Below are positions 1 through 7,291 of a stretch of 64,000 nucleotides of DNA, in pieces. Under the pieces are notes generated by a model. It ran no database searches and had not been told where the DNA came from. It worked only from the letters and a program-made list of their open reading frames with translations. Positions within the stretch are counted from its first letter, which is position 1. Every line of letters starts with the position of its first letter. Source of the stretch: Zeimonas sp964538505 (GTDB taxonomy: Bacteria; Pseudomonadota; Gammaproteobacteria; Burkholderiales; Burkholderiaceae_E); the NCBI GenBank assembly GCA_964538505.1, contig CAZIDY010000010.1:1-64000 (forward strand). The letters are read 5' to 3'. The position numbers and the translations under genes were made by a program.

Positions 1-32
1 AATACCGGTTGGTCGCAGACGGATTGTTAAAG

Positions 33-1187
33 TTACATACGGAACAGAACACTAGCATCAGCCCGTTGATCGAGACTCTCGTATATTCCGAGCACGTCCG
101 CCAGCCTCTCCACGATCCGCTCCGCGGCCTTTCCGTCCCAGAACTGCGGCCGCCGTCCCGCTTTCCCTTGCCCGGCAAGCACCGCGTCGGCGGCCGCCAC
201 GATCCGCTCCGGATCCACGCCGACGATCGTGTTTGTCCCCTCATCCACCGTCACTGGCCGCTCTGTATTCTCGCGCAGGGTCACGCAAGGGATGCCGAGC
301 GCCGTCGTCTCCTCCTGCAGCCCGCCGCTGTCAGTGAGGATCAGGCTCGCGTCCTGCCACAGATTCAGGAACTCCATGTAGGACAGCGGCTTCGTCAGCA
401 GAACGTTCGCGCCGAGATCGATCCCGAACTTCTCGAGGTTGCTGCGCGTGCGAGGATGCACCGGGAAGACGAGCGGCAACCGCTCCGAAATGCGCCTGAA
501 CGCAGCCGCAATTCCACCTAACGTGTCCGCATCGTCCACGTTCGACGGGCGGTGCATGGTGACCACCCCATAGCGCCCGAGCCGCTTCTTCAGCACCTCG
601 CTCTCGAAGCTGCTGCGGTCAGCATTACGCAGCCTGTCGCGCTGGTAGAACAGGTTGTCGACCATCACGTGCCCGACGAAGAACACGCGCTCTTCCGGCT
701 TGCCCTCGCGCAAGAGGTTCGTTCGTCCGGCCGGCTCCGTCACGAAGAACCAGTCGCTGATCGAGTCGGTGACGAGCCGGTTGATCTCCTCGGGCATTCG
801 GAGGTCACCGCTACGCAGTCCTGCCTCCACGTGGGCGACTGGAACGTGCAGTTTCTTCGCGACGATCGAGCAGGCGAGCGTCGAGTTCACGTCCCCGACG
901 ACGACGACGCAGTCGGGCCGCTCGCGCTGGCAGATCGCCTCGTAGGCCACCATGATCTTCGCCGTCTGCTCGGCGTGGCTGCCGCCGCCCGCCTCGAGAT
1001 GGAAGTCCGGCTTCGGGATGCCGAGCTCCTCGAAGAAGACGTCGCTCATCTCGCGGTCGTAGTGCTGGCCGGTGTGGACGATCCGGTAGTCGAAGAGGCT
1101 CGGCCGGGCCTCGAGCGCGCGCACGATCGGCGCGATCTTCATGAAGTTCGGGCGCGCGCCGGCGACGAGATGCAGGGTTTTCTTCAT
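33..1187 (-). CDS. wecB: UDP-N-acetylglucosamine 2-epimerase (non-hydrolysing)
   Basis: Interconverts UDP-GlcNAc and UDP-ManNAc in the cytoplasm, supplying ManNAc-type sugars for surface polysaccharide. The 384 residues match the usual family length. Recognisable family motifs are GARPNFMKIAP at the N-terminus, HTGQHYD near residue 40, HVEAGLRSGD near 120 and TDSGGLQEE near 285. The start is an ATG. Other nucleotide-sugar genes (ugd and a UDP-glucuronate 4-epimerase) lie 5-7 kb away on the same strand, so this is probably the edge of a polysaccharide locus now split by toxin-antitoxin genes. Anything beyond the stop lies outside the window. The family call is firm; the end product is not known. 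Confidence 0.93.
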   Translation of the reverse strand: MKKTLHLVAGARPNFMKIAPIVRALEARPSLFDYRIVHTGQHYDREMSDVFFEELGIPKPDFHLEAGGGSHAEQTAKIMVAYEAICQRERPDCVVVVGDVNSTLACSIVAKKLHVPVAHVEAGLRSGDLRMPEEINRLVTDSISDWFFVTEPAGRTNLLREGKPEERVFFVGHVMVDNLFYQRDRLRNADRSSFESEVLKKRLGRYGVVTMHRPSNVDDADTLGGIAAAFRRISERLPLVFPVHPRTRSNLEKFGIDLGANVLLTKPLSYMEFLNLWQDASLILTDSGGLQEETTALGIPCVTLRENTERPVTVDEGTNTIVGVDPERIVAAADAVLAGQGKAGRRPQFWDGKAAERIVERLADVLGIYESLDQRADASVLFRM

Positions 1188-1191
1188 GCGG

Positions 1192-1590
1192 CTACCAGAT
1201 CCATTTCACGTGGGGATATTGTTGGATCTTCTCATCGGCGGTGATCACCGGCGCATTCAGCTCCCGCGCGAGTGCGACGATCATTCGATCTGCGGGATCA
1301 CGATGGAACGCGCCGGGCAGTCGTATCGACTGGACCGCGACGCGCGCGGTAACCGGTACGATCTTCACGCCCTCGAGGCTTTCCACTGCGGCGAGCCAGT
1401 CGTCGAGTTCCATCGCCAACGCGATCCGGCCACGCTCCACGAGCAGGGCGATCTCCCAGACGCTGATTGCCGAAACGACGACGCTTCCGTCGGTTCTCGT
1501 CTCGCGTTCAATGACCTTGGCTGCTCGTTGCGACAGATGTTCGTCACCGGTAACCCACCAGACGAGCGCGTGCGTATCCAGGACGATCAA
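1192..1590 (-). CDS. PIN-domain toxin (VapC-like)
   Basis: A 132-residue PIN-domain protein, predicted to be an RNase toxin. It opens with IVLDTHALVWW, giving the first PIN acidic residue. A conserved Glu lies in SVWEIALL near residue 45, and the later acidic cluster is in DPADRMIVALA near 100 and TADEKI near 115. The start is TTG, overlapping the antitoxin stop by four bases (TTGA), which implies translational coupling. The target RNA cannot be told from sequence. The TA pair lies four bases from the wecB start, as an insertion in the polysaccharide locus. Confidence 0.88.
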   Translation of the reverse strand: MIVLDTHALVWWVTGDEHLSQRAAKVIERETRTDGSVVVSAISVWEIALLVERGRIALAMELDDWLAAVESLEGVKIVPVTARVAVQSIRLPGAFHRDPADRMIVALARELNAPVITADEKIQQYPHVKWIW

Positions 1591-1820
1591 CGAAGCGCTT
1601 CCCAGTCGTCTTCGGCAACCGGAGTGAGCGGGTCATGGTAGTGCAGCACCGAGCCCAGGAGACGCTGGCGTGCATCGCGGAGGACGGGGGCGTAACGCTT
1701 GACGATCAATGTCGGCTTGCCGCGGTCGGTGATGACGACGGGCTCGCCGGTCATCTCGATGTGACGGAAGATCTCGAGCGCACGCGCCTTGAAGCGGGAT
1801 TTGGACACTTCCGGGGTCAT
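1587..1820 (-). CDS. Phd/YefM-type antitoxin
   Basis: A 77-residue antitoxin. It has the Phd/YefM layout: an N-terminal DNA-binding fold (EVSKSRFKARALEIFR) followed by GEPVVITDRGKPTLIV. A divergent C-terminal tail would bind the toxin. The internal ATG at 1820 is preferred over an upstream ATG at 1895 because homology begins there and the longer version would swallow the palindromic operator. It is encoded immediately before the PIN toxin with a four-base overlap. It probably represses its own promoter through the inverted repeat at 1837-1858. Confidence 0.85.
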   Translation of the reverse strand: MTPEVSKSRFKARALEIFRHIEMTGEPVVITDRGKPTLIVKRYAPVLRDARQRLLGSVLHYHDPLTPVAEDDWEALR

Positions 1821-1836
1821 GGCAGCACCTGATCTT

Positions 1837-1858
1837 ACTATGGTCATAGTACCATAGT
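1837..1858. promoter_or_regulatory. Inverted repeat, probable operator of the Phd/PIN pair
   Basis: Perfect 8-bp arms, ACTATGGT and ACCATAGT, are separated by six bases that themselves contain CATAGT. The repeat sits 17 bp upstream of the antitoxin ATG. The position and symmetry are those of a TA autoregulatory operator. Binding is inferred. Confidence 0.6.
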
Positions 1859-1885
1859 CACGGCACTCGGGAGCGTGAACAGAGG

Positions 1886-1920
1886 ATTTACCCAATGAGT
1901 AGTCGTATCATTGGGTAAAT
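1886..1920. promoter_or_regulatory. 13-bp perfect inverted repeat abutting the ATG at 1921
   Basis: Arms ATTTACCCAATGA and TCATTGGGTAAAT are perfectly complementary over 13 bp with a 9-bp spacer. The right arm ends one base before the start codon of the nucleotidyltransferase-fold gene. There is no clear Shine-Dalgarno between arm and ATG. The repeat could be an operator or a hairpin hiding the start codon. It is far longer than expected by chance. Confidence 0.65.
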
Positions 1921-2952
1921 ATGGCGTCCTCCCCACTCCTCTTTCGACAGCACGAGCTGGCCTTCCGTACGCAATACGCGGAAGTGAAAGAGCGCGTGCT
2001 CGCACAGGGACAGCTCCTTCCAGGCTCCGCAGGAGCGCTCGTCCTGCGCAAGGGCACGGGGTACGGATACTGGTACCGCGTCTTCTACCCGGTTCCCGGA
2101 AAGCAGTCCGAAGACATCGTATGCCGGGAATCGGACGCTTCCACTTTGGCGGCGATGGAGCAGGACATCGCGTTCGCCGGATGGGTCGCCAACCAGGTCA
2201 GCTCGCTCCGAAAGCTGGGATTCCAGGTGGCGGACAAGCTGACCGCCCGCGTGCTCGTCGAGTTGCACAACCGGGGATCGTTCGACTCGGGAATGGTGCT
2301 GGTGGGCACGCTCGCATGGATGGCCTGGCTGAACGAACTGGGCGTATCGGTCGTGGCAGCGCGCACGCTCGACATCGATCTCGCGCTTCGCTCATTGAAG
2401 CTGGCCGCGCCACTCGATTTTCTCGAAAGCATGCGGGCAACCACGCTGCCCTTTCAGCCCGTACCCGGACTACGCCCTGCGGAACCCTCCACATCCGTGA
2501 AGATCCCCGGTGCGCAGGGCCTCCGCGTCGAGCTGCTCGCCCCGGACCCGCAGCGGGGTGCACCCGTTCGCGTTCGCGATCTGGCGTGGTCAGCGCAGGC
2601 AGTTCCCTTCTATGGCTGGTTGCTCGAGGATCCCGAGCCGGGAGCCGTCCTGGCCGGGACGCACTGCATTCCGGTTCGGCTACCGCAAGCCGCGCGCTTC
2701 GTGTGGCACAAGCTCTACTCGAGCACACAACGGCGCGGCTTCGCCGAGAAAGCCGAAAAGGATCGCCAACAGGCACTGGTGCTCGGCGCTGCGATTGCCG
2801 ATCAAGAGCCCGAAAGCCTCGAGCGTGCGCTCGCGGAAGCCCCGAAACGCCTGCTCACGCCGATCCGGCCTTTGCTTCCCCGACTGATGTTGCAGGCCGA
2901 GCAGCACCCGATGTTGCTGGAGATCCTGCGCGGCCTTCGTCGGGGAGCATGA
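1921..2952 (+). CDS. GSU2403-family nucleotidyltransferase-fold protein
   Basis: A 343-residue protein of the family often labelled GSU2403-type nucleotidyltransferase fold. An N-terminal region of about 110 residues precedes a nucleotidyltransferase-like core. In that core, VLVGTLAWMAW near residue 126 and TLDIDLALRS near 148 resemble the G-T and D-x-D elements of the fold. The remainder is helical. Function is unknown; related folds occur as toxins in AbiE/MenT-type systems. A 5'-truncated relative lies at 24543-25436. The ATG touches a 13-bp inverted repeat, suggesting autoregulation. TA genes lie on both sides. Confidence 0.75.
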   Translation: MASSPLLFRQHELAFRTQYAEVKERVLAQGQLLPGSAGALVLRKGTGYGYWYRVFYPVPGKQSEDIVCRESDASTLAAMEQDIAFAGWVANQVSSLRKLGFQVADKLTARVLVELHNRGSFDSGMVLVGTLAWMAWLNELGVSVVAARTLDIDLALRSLKLAAPLDFLESMRATTLPFQPVPGLRPAEPSTSVKIPGAQGLRVELLAPDPQRGAPVRVRDLAWSAQAVPFYGWLLEDPEPGAVLAGTHCIPVRLPQAARFVWHKLYSSTQRRGFAEKAEKDRQQALVLGAAIADQEPESLERALAEAPKRLLTPIRPLLPRLMLQAEQHPMLLEILRGLRRGA

Positions 2953-2997
2953 CAGCTCTGCAATTTCCGCAAAGCAGCACTACAGTAGGATCCAGTC

Positions 2998-3057
2998 ATG
3001 CGAACCGCTGTCACTGTCCGTCGTCGTGGCGTCATCACTTTGCCTGCACGACTGTGA
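2998..3057 (+). pseudogene. AbrB/MazE antitoxin stub
   Basis: A 19-codon reading frame reads as the first strand-turn of an AbrB swapped hairpin (TVRRRGVITLPARL) and then stops. Intact AbrB antitoxins continue for another 40-60 residues, so this is a truncated remnant. It lies 45 bp after the nucleotidyltransferase gene. It is one of two AbrB stubs flanking the MazF-like gene at 3126-3467. Confidence 0.5.
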
Positions 3058-3125
3058 CGATTCATTCACCGCGTTCACTCGCAGAGGATCTCGCCCTCTG
3101 ATCGCACTCGCATCGAGCTTCCAGG

Positions 3126-3467
3126 CTACAGCCGCCCCAGTGCCCCGTTGATCTGGCCCAGCACACGGCCGAGCAGCACTCCCGAAATCCGCCCGATACG
3201 CTTCGCCGATTCCGCAGGCACCGTGGCCAGGCGCACCGTGCGAATCACGGAATGTGCAGGCGTGCCTGCCACCGCCGCATCGAGAATCGGCACGTCGCCT
3301 CGCCAGGCCGGTTCTTCCGACTTCGTGACCAGCGCCACCCAGAGCAGGCCGTGCTCGTGCTCGAGATCCGATGGCGACACGACGAGCGCCGTCTGCGGTG
3401 CGTCATCAGCCGCTGTCTCGCCCGGGAACGACACCTGAACCACATCGCCTCGCACGAACTTCGTCAC
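3126..3467 (-). CDS. MazF/PemK-type endoribonuclease toxin, antitoxin apparently broken
   Basis: A 113-residue protein with the PemK/MazF beginning FVRGDVVQVSFPGE. ALVVSP near residue 27 and RTVRLATVPAE near residue 78 match the family's conserved strands. Start is GTG, overlapping the TGA of a 21-residue AbrB stub in the usual antitoxin-toxin coupling. Full-length MazF folds are 105-115 residues, so the toxin looks complete. No intact antitoxin adjoins it. Either it is neutralised in trans, inactive, or silent. No inactivating change is obvious. Confidence 0.8.
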   Translation of the reverse strand: MTKFVRGDVVQVSFPGETAADDAPQTALVVSPSDLEHEHGLLWVALVTKSEEPAWRGDVPILDAAVAGTPAHSVIRTVRLATVPAESAKRIGRISGVLLGRVLGQINGALGRL

Positions 3468-3529
3468 GAATGTTTCCTCTTCTTGCGGAATCGTCGCTGT
3501 GCCTTGCTGTTCAACTTCCCAGTGATCAT
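3464..3529 (-). pseudogene. AbrB/MazE antitoxin stub upstream of MazF
   Basis: A 21-codon frame begins MITGKLNSKAQ, the typical AbrB swapped-hairpin start. It then runs into a basic tail and stops with a TGA overlapping the toxin GTG. Removing one base after the AQ codons restores TIPQ, the expected next AbrB residues, and reads on into the toxin frame. The antitoxin therefore appears lost by a frameshift plus deletion of its body, while the overlap with the toxin is preserved. Confidence 0.55.
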
Positions 3530-3568
3530 CCTTCCGAAAACCGCTCGATGGTAAGGAGCTTCCTCTCC

Positions 3569-4387
3569 ATGATCAAACCAGCGCCCGAGACCTGGGCGAT
3601 CGGAGACATACAGGGCTGCCTCGACAGCCTCCGCGCATTGCTGGCGAAGCTGCCTTCCGACGCGCGTCTGTGGCTCGTCGGCGACCTCGTCAATCGCGGA
3701 CCGCGCTCGCTCGATACGCTGCGCTGGGCGATCGAGCAGGGCGATCGCGTCGTCACCGTGCTCGGCAATCATGACCTGCACCTGCTCACGGTAGCTGCCG
3801 GCATCCGACGCGCGCATCGTAGCGACACCCTCGACGAGATCCTCGCTGCGCCCGATCGCGACGCACTGATCGACTGGATCCGCAGCCGTCCGCTCGCGCA
3901 TGTGCAGGACGGGTGGCTGATGGTGCACGCCGGCGTGCTGCCGCAATGGGACGTTCAACGCACGCTCGAGCTCGCCGAAGAGGTGCACCGGGTGCTGGCC
4001 GGCCCGAACTGGCTCGGGTTCCTTCGCGAGATGTACGGCAACGAGCCCGCGCAGTGGGCCGACTCGCTGCAGGGAAACGACCGCCTGCGCGTGATCGTCA
4101 ACGCACTGACGCGCATCCGCTTCTGCACGCTGGAAGGGCGGATGGATTTCAGCGCGAAGGAAGGCGTCGATTCTGCGCCCGACGGATACCTGCCGTGGTT
4201 CGAAGTTCCGGATCGTGCCAGCGCCGGCGCACCGATCGTCTTCGGGCACTGGGCGGCGCTTGGTTGGCTCGATCGTCCGGATCTGCTGTCGATCGATACG
4301 GGGTGCGTCTGGGGGCGCGAGTTGACGGCAGTGCGGCTGCGGGATCGACGGGTGCGGAGCGTGGCCTGTGTAGAGGCTCGCGTTTGA
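3569..4387 (+). CDS. apaH: Symmetrical bis(5'-nucleosyl)-tetraphosphatase
   Basis: Hydrolyses Ap4A to two ADP and can remove Np4 caps from RNA. The 272 residues agree with the family size of about 275-280. Metallophosphoesterase motifs are in order: GDIQGC near residue 12, GDLVNRGP near 42, GNHD near 67 and VHAGVLPQW near 117. The ATG at 3569 is chosen because AAGGAG lies ten bases upstream; an in-frame ATG at 3548 lacks a site. It is a housekeeping gene surrounded by TA genes, transcribed against them. Confidence 0.95.
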   Translation: MIKPAPETWAIGDIQGCLDSLRALLAKLPSDARLWLVGDLVNRGPRSLDTLRWAIEQGDRVVTVLGNHDLHLLTVAAGIRRAHRSDTLDEILAAPDRDALIDWIRSRPLAHVQDGWLMVHAGVLPQWDVQRTLELAEEVHRVLAGPNWLGFLREMYGNEPAQWADSLQGNDRLRVIVNALTRIRFCTLEGRMDFSAKEGVDSAPDGYLPWFEVPDRASAGAPIVFGHWAALGWLDRPDLLSIDTGCVWGRELTAVRLRDRRVRSVACVEARV

Positions 4388-4430
4388 GGAATCACGCGGT
4401 CGGACGGAGCGTCCGCACACGCTGCTCGGC

Positions 4431-4844
4431 TCAGCGCGCAACCTCCACTGTCGGCTGCAGGCCGAGTCGATGCGCGCGCCGCGCGAAGCGCTTGTCGTCG
4501 AAGCTGACAAGCGCACGACAATGTCGGCTGGAGCAAAGATGCAGTGCATCGGCAAAATCCAGGCCTGCGACGTGCGCATCGAGAGACTTGACTACCGTTG
4601 CACGGGATTCGACGACCACATTGGAAAGACCGAGCAGATGGTTCACCACGCTGGCGTAGTCGGACGCGCTGAACTCGTAGAAAGCACGCAAGACCCATTC
4701 GAGCTCGAGAAGCACCGTCACCGGAACGAAAATCGACGGGCTCTCCATCACGCGACGCGCGACCGGTCGTTGCTTGCTCGCTTCGGGGTCCTCAGGATCG
4801 TCTACGTAGAAGCGCGCAAGGACGTTGGTATCGACCGCGATCAC
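4431..4844 (-). CDS. PIN-domain toxin (VapC-like)
   Basis: A 137-residue PIN protein, predicted to be an RNase toxin. It begins IAVDTNVLARFYVDD with the first catalytic Asp. LLELEWVLR near residue 45 carries the conserved Glu, and GLDFADALHLC near 95 and VSFDDKRFAR near 113 carry the later acidic residues. The GTG start overlaps the antitoxin stop by four bases (GTGA). It resembles the VapC at 23702-24100 (both have LELEWVLR), so the two are close paralogues. Confidence 0.9.
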   Translation of the reverse strand: MIAVDTNVLARFYVDDPEDPEASKQRPVARRVMESPSIFVPVTVLLELEWVLRAFYEFSASDYASVVNHLLGLSNVVVESRATVVKSLDAHVAGLDFADALHLCSSRHCRALVSFDDKRFARRAHRLGLQPTVEVAR

Positions 4845-5092
4845 TTGTCCGCCTTCCGCATTGCCTGCGCAACGTCGAAATCGGCCAGCCGGCGCGTTCC
4901 AGGCTTGCGACAGACCAGCAAACCATATCCGTCCTCCAGACGGGTAGGTGCGGCGCGGCGCGCGACTTCGACACGGATGCTTTGTCCCTCGACCGAGAAA
5001 TCGAGCCGAGTGCCTGGCGCGATACCGAGCACCTTGCGGATCTCGGCGGGGATCACGACCTGGCCTTTTTCGGAGACGGTGGCTGTCGACAT
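4841..5092 (-). CDS. AbrB/VapB-type antitoxin
   Basis: An 83-residue swapped-hairpin AbrB DNA-binding protein. The N-terminus TVSEKGQVVIPAEIRKVLGI is canonical. A C-terminal segment of about 35 residues would wrap the cognate PIN toxin. It precedes vapC with a four-base overlap. A perfect inverted repeat eight bases upstream of the ATG is a likely autoregulatory operator. Confidence 0.9.
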   Translation of the reverse strand: MSTATVSEKGQVVIPAEIRKVLGIAPGTRLDFSVEGQSIRVEVARRAAPTRLEDGYGLLVCRKPGTRRLADFDVAQAMRKADK

Positions 5093-5099
5093 CGGTTAC

Positions 5100-5116
5100 C
5101 TCTTACCTAGTAAGAG
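5100..5116. promoter_or_regulatory. Inverted repeat, probable VapBC operator
   Basis: CTCTTAC and GTAAGAG are perfect 7-bp arms around a CTA spacer, eight bases upstream of the VapB start. The placement fits autorepression by the VapBC complex. It is inferred from symmetry only. Confidence 0.6.
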
Positions 5117-5215
5117 ACAATATACACCGCGTCGTTCAATCACGCGCTCGTAGCCGGTTTTCGACCTCCGTCAGCGGCGTATCCGCCTGGCGGGCACGCA
5201 CGTCCGTTTGCGCCT

Positions 5216-5293
5216 TCATCGGGCGAGGATGACGTTGGTGTCGAGCAGGCACAGCACCGACCGCGCCGCCACGTCAAAGGTTCGCTGACTCAT
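5216..5293 (-). pseudogene. PIN toxin N-terminal fragment
   Basis: A 25-codon frame ends in CLLDTNVILAR and a stop. LLDTNVI is the first strand of a PIN domain with its catalytic Asp; the other ~110 residues are absent. It is probably the remnant of a further TA pair, lying between an intact VapBC and an intact RHH/ParE pair. Confidence 0.45.
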
Positions 5294-5305
5294 GACCGAT
5301 GTACG

Positions 5306-5323
5306 GGATGTGTCAGGATGTGT
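5306..5323. promoter_or_regulatory. Direct repeat upstream of RHH/ParE pair
   Basis: GGATGTGT occurs twice with ten-base periodicity, about 30 bp ahead of the antitoxin start. Ribbon-helix-helix antitoxins often bind short repeats spaced by one helical turn. This is a candidate operator only. Confidence 0.35.
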
Positions 5324-5353
5324 ACAATCCAGCACAAAGGGAGCTACAGAAGC

Positions 5354-5623
5354 GTGACCACCAGCACCACGATGACCATTCGAATCCGATCGGATGTGAA
5401 AGAAAAGCTCGATCGGATCGCGTCCGAAACGCAACGGAGCAAGTCCTTTCTCGCTGGCGAGGCCGTCGCTGCATACGTGAATCGCGAATTGGAGATCATC
5501 GAAGGCATTCGGCGCGGCCTCGCCGACGCCGAAGCAGGACGAGTCGTGCCGCACGACCAAGCGATGGCTGAAATCGAAGCGGTCATCGATGCCGTCGAAG
5601 CTGTCAAGAGCGGCGGAGCGTGA
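5354..5623 (+). CDS. Ribbon-helix-helix antitoxin (ParD/CopG-like)
   Basis: An 89-residue protein starting at GTG, with AAGGGAG about ten bases upstream. An ATG six codons later is an alternative. The stretch MTIRIRSDVKEKLDRIA followed by RSKSFLAGEAVAAYV is a ribbon-helix-helix DNA-binding domain. The acidic C-terminal helix would bind toxin. Its stop overlaps the ParE-type start by four bases (GTGA). Confidence 0.87.
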   Translation: MTTSTTMTIRIRSDVKEKLDRIASETQRSKSFLAGEAVAAYVNRELEIIEGIRRGLADAEAGRVVPHDQAMAEIEAVIDAVEAVKSGGA

Positions 5624-5928
5624 AGCGCCCGGTCCAGTGGTCGCGTGCGGCACTGGACGACCTTGCAGATCAGGTCCGGCATATCGCCCAGGAGAACCCG
5701 GCTGCCACAAGACGCGTCGCCCGGCGAGTTCATGCTACTGCCGCCACGCTCGGAGACATGGCAATTGGCAAGCCGGGACGCGTGACCGGCACGTACGAAC
5801 TCGGCGTTGTGCGCCTGCCCTACGTCATCGCCTATGCCATCTCACAAAGGGCCGGCCGGGAGAGCATCATCGTCCTGCGAGTAATCCACACGAGGCGCGA
5901 TTGGCCAGACGAAGAATGGCCCCAGTAG
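5620..5928 (+). CDS. RelE/ParE-family toxin
   Basis: A 102-residue RelE/ParE fold. It has WSRAALDDLADQVRHIA at the N-terminus, GRVTGTYELGV near residue 51, and LRVIHTRRDWP at the C-terminus, as in ParE proteins that pair with RHH antitoxins. It may poison DNA gyrase (ParE) or cleave mRNA (RelE); sequence alone does not decide. GTG start overlaps the antitoxin stop. Confidence 0.87.
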   Translation: MKRPVQWSRAALDDLADQVRHIAQENPAATRRVARRVHATAATLGDMAIGKPGRVTGTYELGVVRLPYVIAYAISQRAGRESIIVLRVIHTRRDWPDEEWPQ

Positions 5929-5964
5929 TGCCTGGACACTTCGCTTCGTGCACGGTGCCCTGCC

Positions 5965-7287
5965 TCACGGCCGCCCGATCGATTCGTACCGGAACCCCGC
6001 CGCCCGCACCATCCCCGGGTCATACAGGTTGCGCCCGTCGATCAGCACCGGCTGGCGCATCCGCTCGCGCAGTCGCCTGAAATCCGGGCTGCGGAACTCG
6101 CGCCACTCGGTGACGATGAACAGCACATCCGCCCCTTCCGCTGCACGGTACGGGTCATCCACCGTCTCGAATCCCGTGCGGTGCTGGAGTGCCGCGCGCA
6201 TGTTCTTCGCCGCTTCGGGGTCGTAGCCCATTACCGTTGCGCCGGCGTCGAGCAGGTTCTCGATCAGCACCTGGCTGGGCGCTTCGCGGATGTCGTCGGT
6301 GTCGGGCTTGAAGGCGAGACCCCAGAGCGCTGCACGCAGCCCTTTCAGCTTTCCGTCGAAGACCTGCAGAGCCTTCGTGTAGAGCACCTGCTTCTGCCGC
6401 TCGTTTGCGTCGAAGGCCGCCTGCACGATCGTCAGTGCGGAATCGTATTCGCCGCTCGTGCGCAGCAGTGCACGCAGATCCTTCGGAAAGCACGAGCCGC
6501 CGAAGCCGGCGCCCGGATACAGGAAGCTCGCGCCGATGCGACTGTCGCTGCCGATGCCGCGGCGCACGTCCTCGATGTCGGCGCCGAGCTGCTCGGAGAG
6601 TGCGGCGAGCTCGTTCATGAACGAAATACGTACGGCGAGCATCGTGTTCGCCGCGTACTTGGTGAGCTCGGCCGAGCGTTCGCTCATCACGACAAGCTTC
6701 TCGTGATTGCGCGAGAACGGTGCGTACAGGTTGCGCATGACATCGATCGCATGCGCGTCGCTGCTGCCGATGACGATGCGATCGGGCCGCATGAAGTCTC
6801 CGATCGCCGCGCCTTCCTTCAGGAACTCCGGGTTCGAGACGACGGCGAACTCCACTTGCGCGCCGCGTCGCGCGAGCTCGGCGTCGATCGTCTCGCGCAC
6901 GCGATCGGCGGTGCCGACGGGTACCGTGCTCTTGTCGACGACGACGACACGCTCCTCGATCAACGACCCGATGGTTCGCGCAACGGCGAGCACGTGCGAG
7001 AGGTCGGCCGCGCCATCCTCGTTCGGCGGCGTGCCGACGGCGATGAAGATCACTTCGGCATCGGCGATTGCCTCGCGCGCATCGGTGGTGAAACGGATGC
7101 GACCGCGCTCGGCGCCGCGCACGATCATCTCGGCGAGCCCGGGCTCGTGGATCGGCACTTCGCCGCGACGCAGCGCTTCTACACGGCCCTCGTCGACGTC
7201 GACGCAGGCGACGTGGTTGCCCATCTCGGCGAAACAGGCGGCAGTGACCAGGCCGACGTAGCCGGCTCCGAATACAGCGAGTCTCAT
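5965..7287 (-). CDS. ugd: UDP-glucose 6-dehydrogenase
   Basis: Oxidises UDP-glucose twice with NAD+ to UDP-glucuronate for polysaccharide or lipid A sugars. The 440 residues match the family. FGAGYVGLVTAACFAEMG is the Rossmann motif, and VDKSTVPVGT lies near residue 115. GAGFGGSCFPKDL near 260 contains the catalytic Cys. The stop lies 36 bp beyond the ParE gene, transcribed toward it. The next gene upstream, five bases away, is a UDP-glucuronate 4-epimerase that would use its product. Confidence 0.95.
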   Translation of the reverse strand: MRLAVFGAGYVGLVTAACFAEMGNHVACVDVDEGRVEALRRGEVPIHEPGLAEMIVRGAERGRIRFTTDAREAIADAEVIFIAVGTPPNEDGAADLSHVLAVARTIGSLIEERVVVVDKSTVPVGTADRVRETIDAELARRGAQVEFAVVSNPEFLKEGAAIGDFMRPDRIVIGSSDAHAIDVMRNLYAPFSRNHEKLVVMSERSAELTKYAANTMLAVRISFMNELAALSEQLGADIEDVRRGIGSDSRIGASFLYPGAGFGGSCFPKDLRALLRTSGEYDSALTIVQAAFDANERQKQVLYTKALQVFDGKLKGLRAALWGLAFKPDTDDIREAPSQVLIENLLDAGATVMGYDPEAAKNMRAALQHRTGFETVDDPYRAAEGADVLFIVTEWREFRSPDFRRLRERMRQPVLIDGRNLYDPGMVRAAGFRYESIGRP

Positions 7288-7291
7288 TCGT

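Noticed and set aside
1..32. Gene fragment at the left edge
   Set aside because: Too short to assign; only sequence downstream of the wecB stop is visible.
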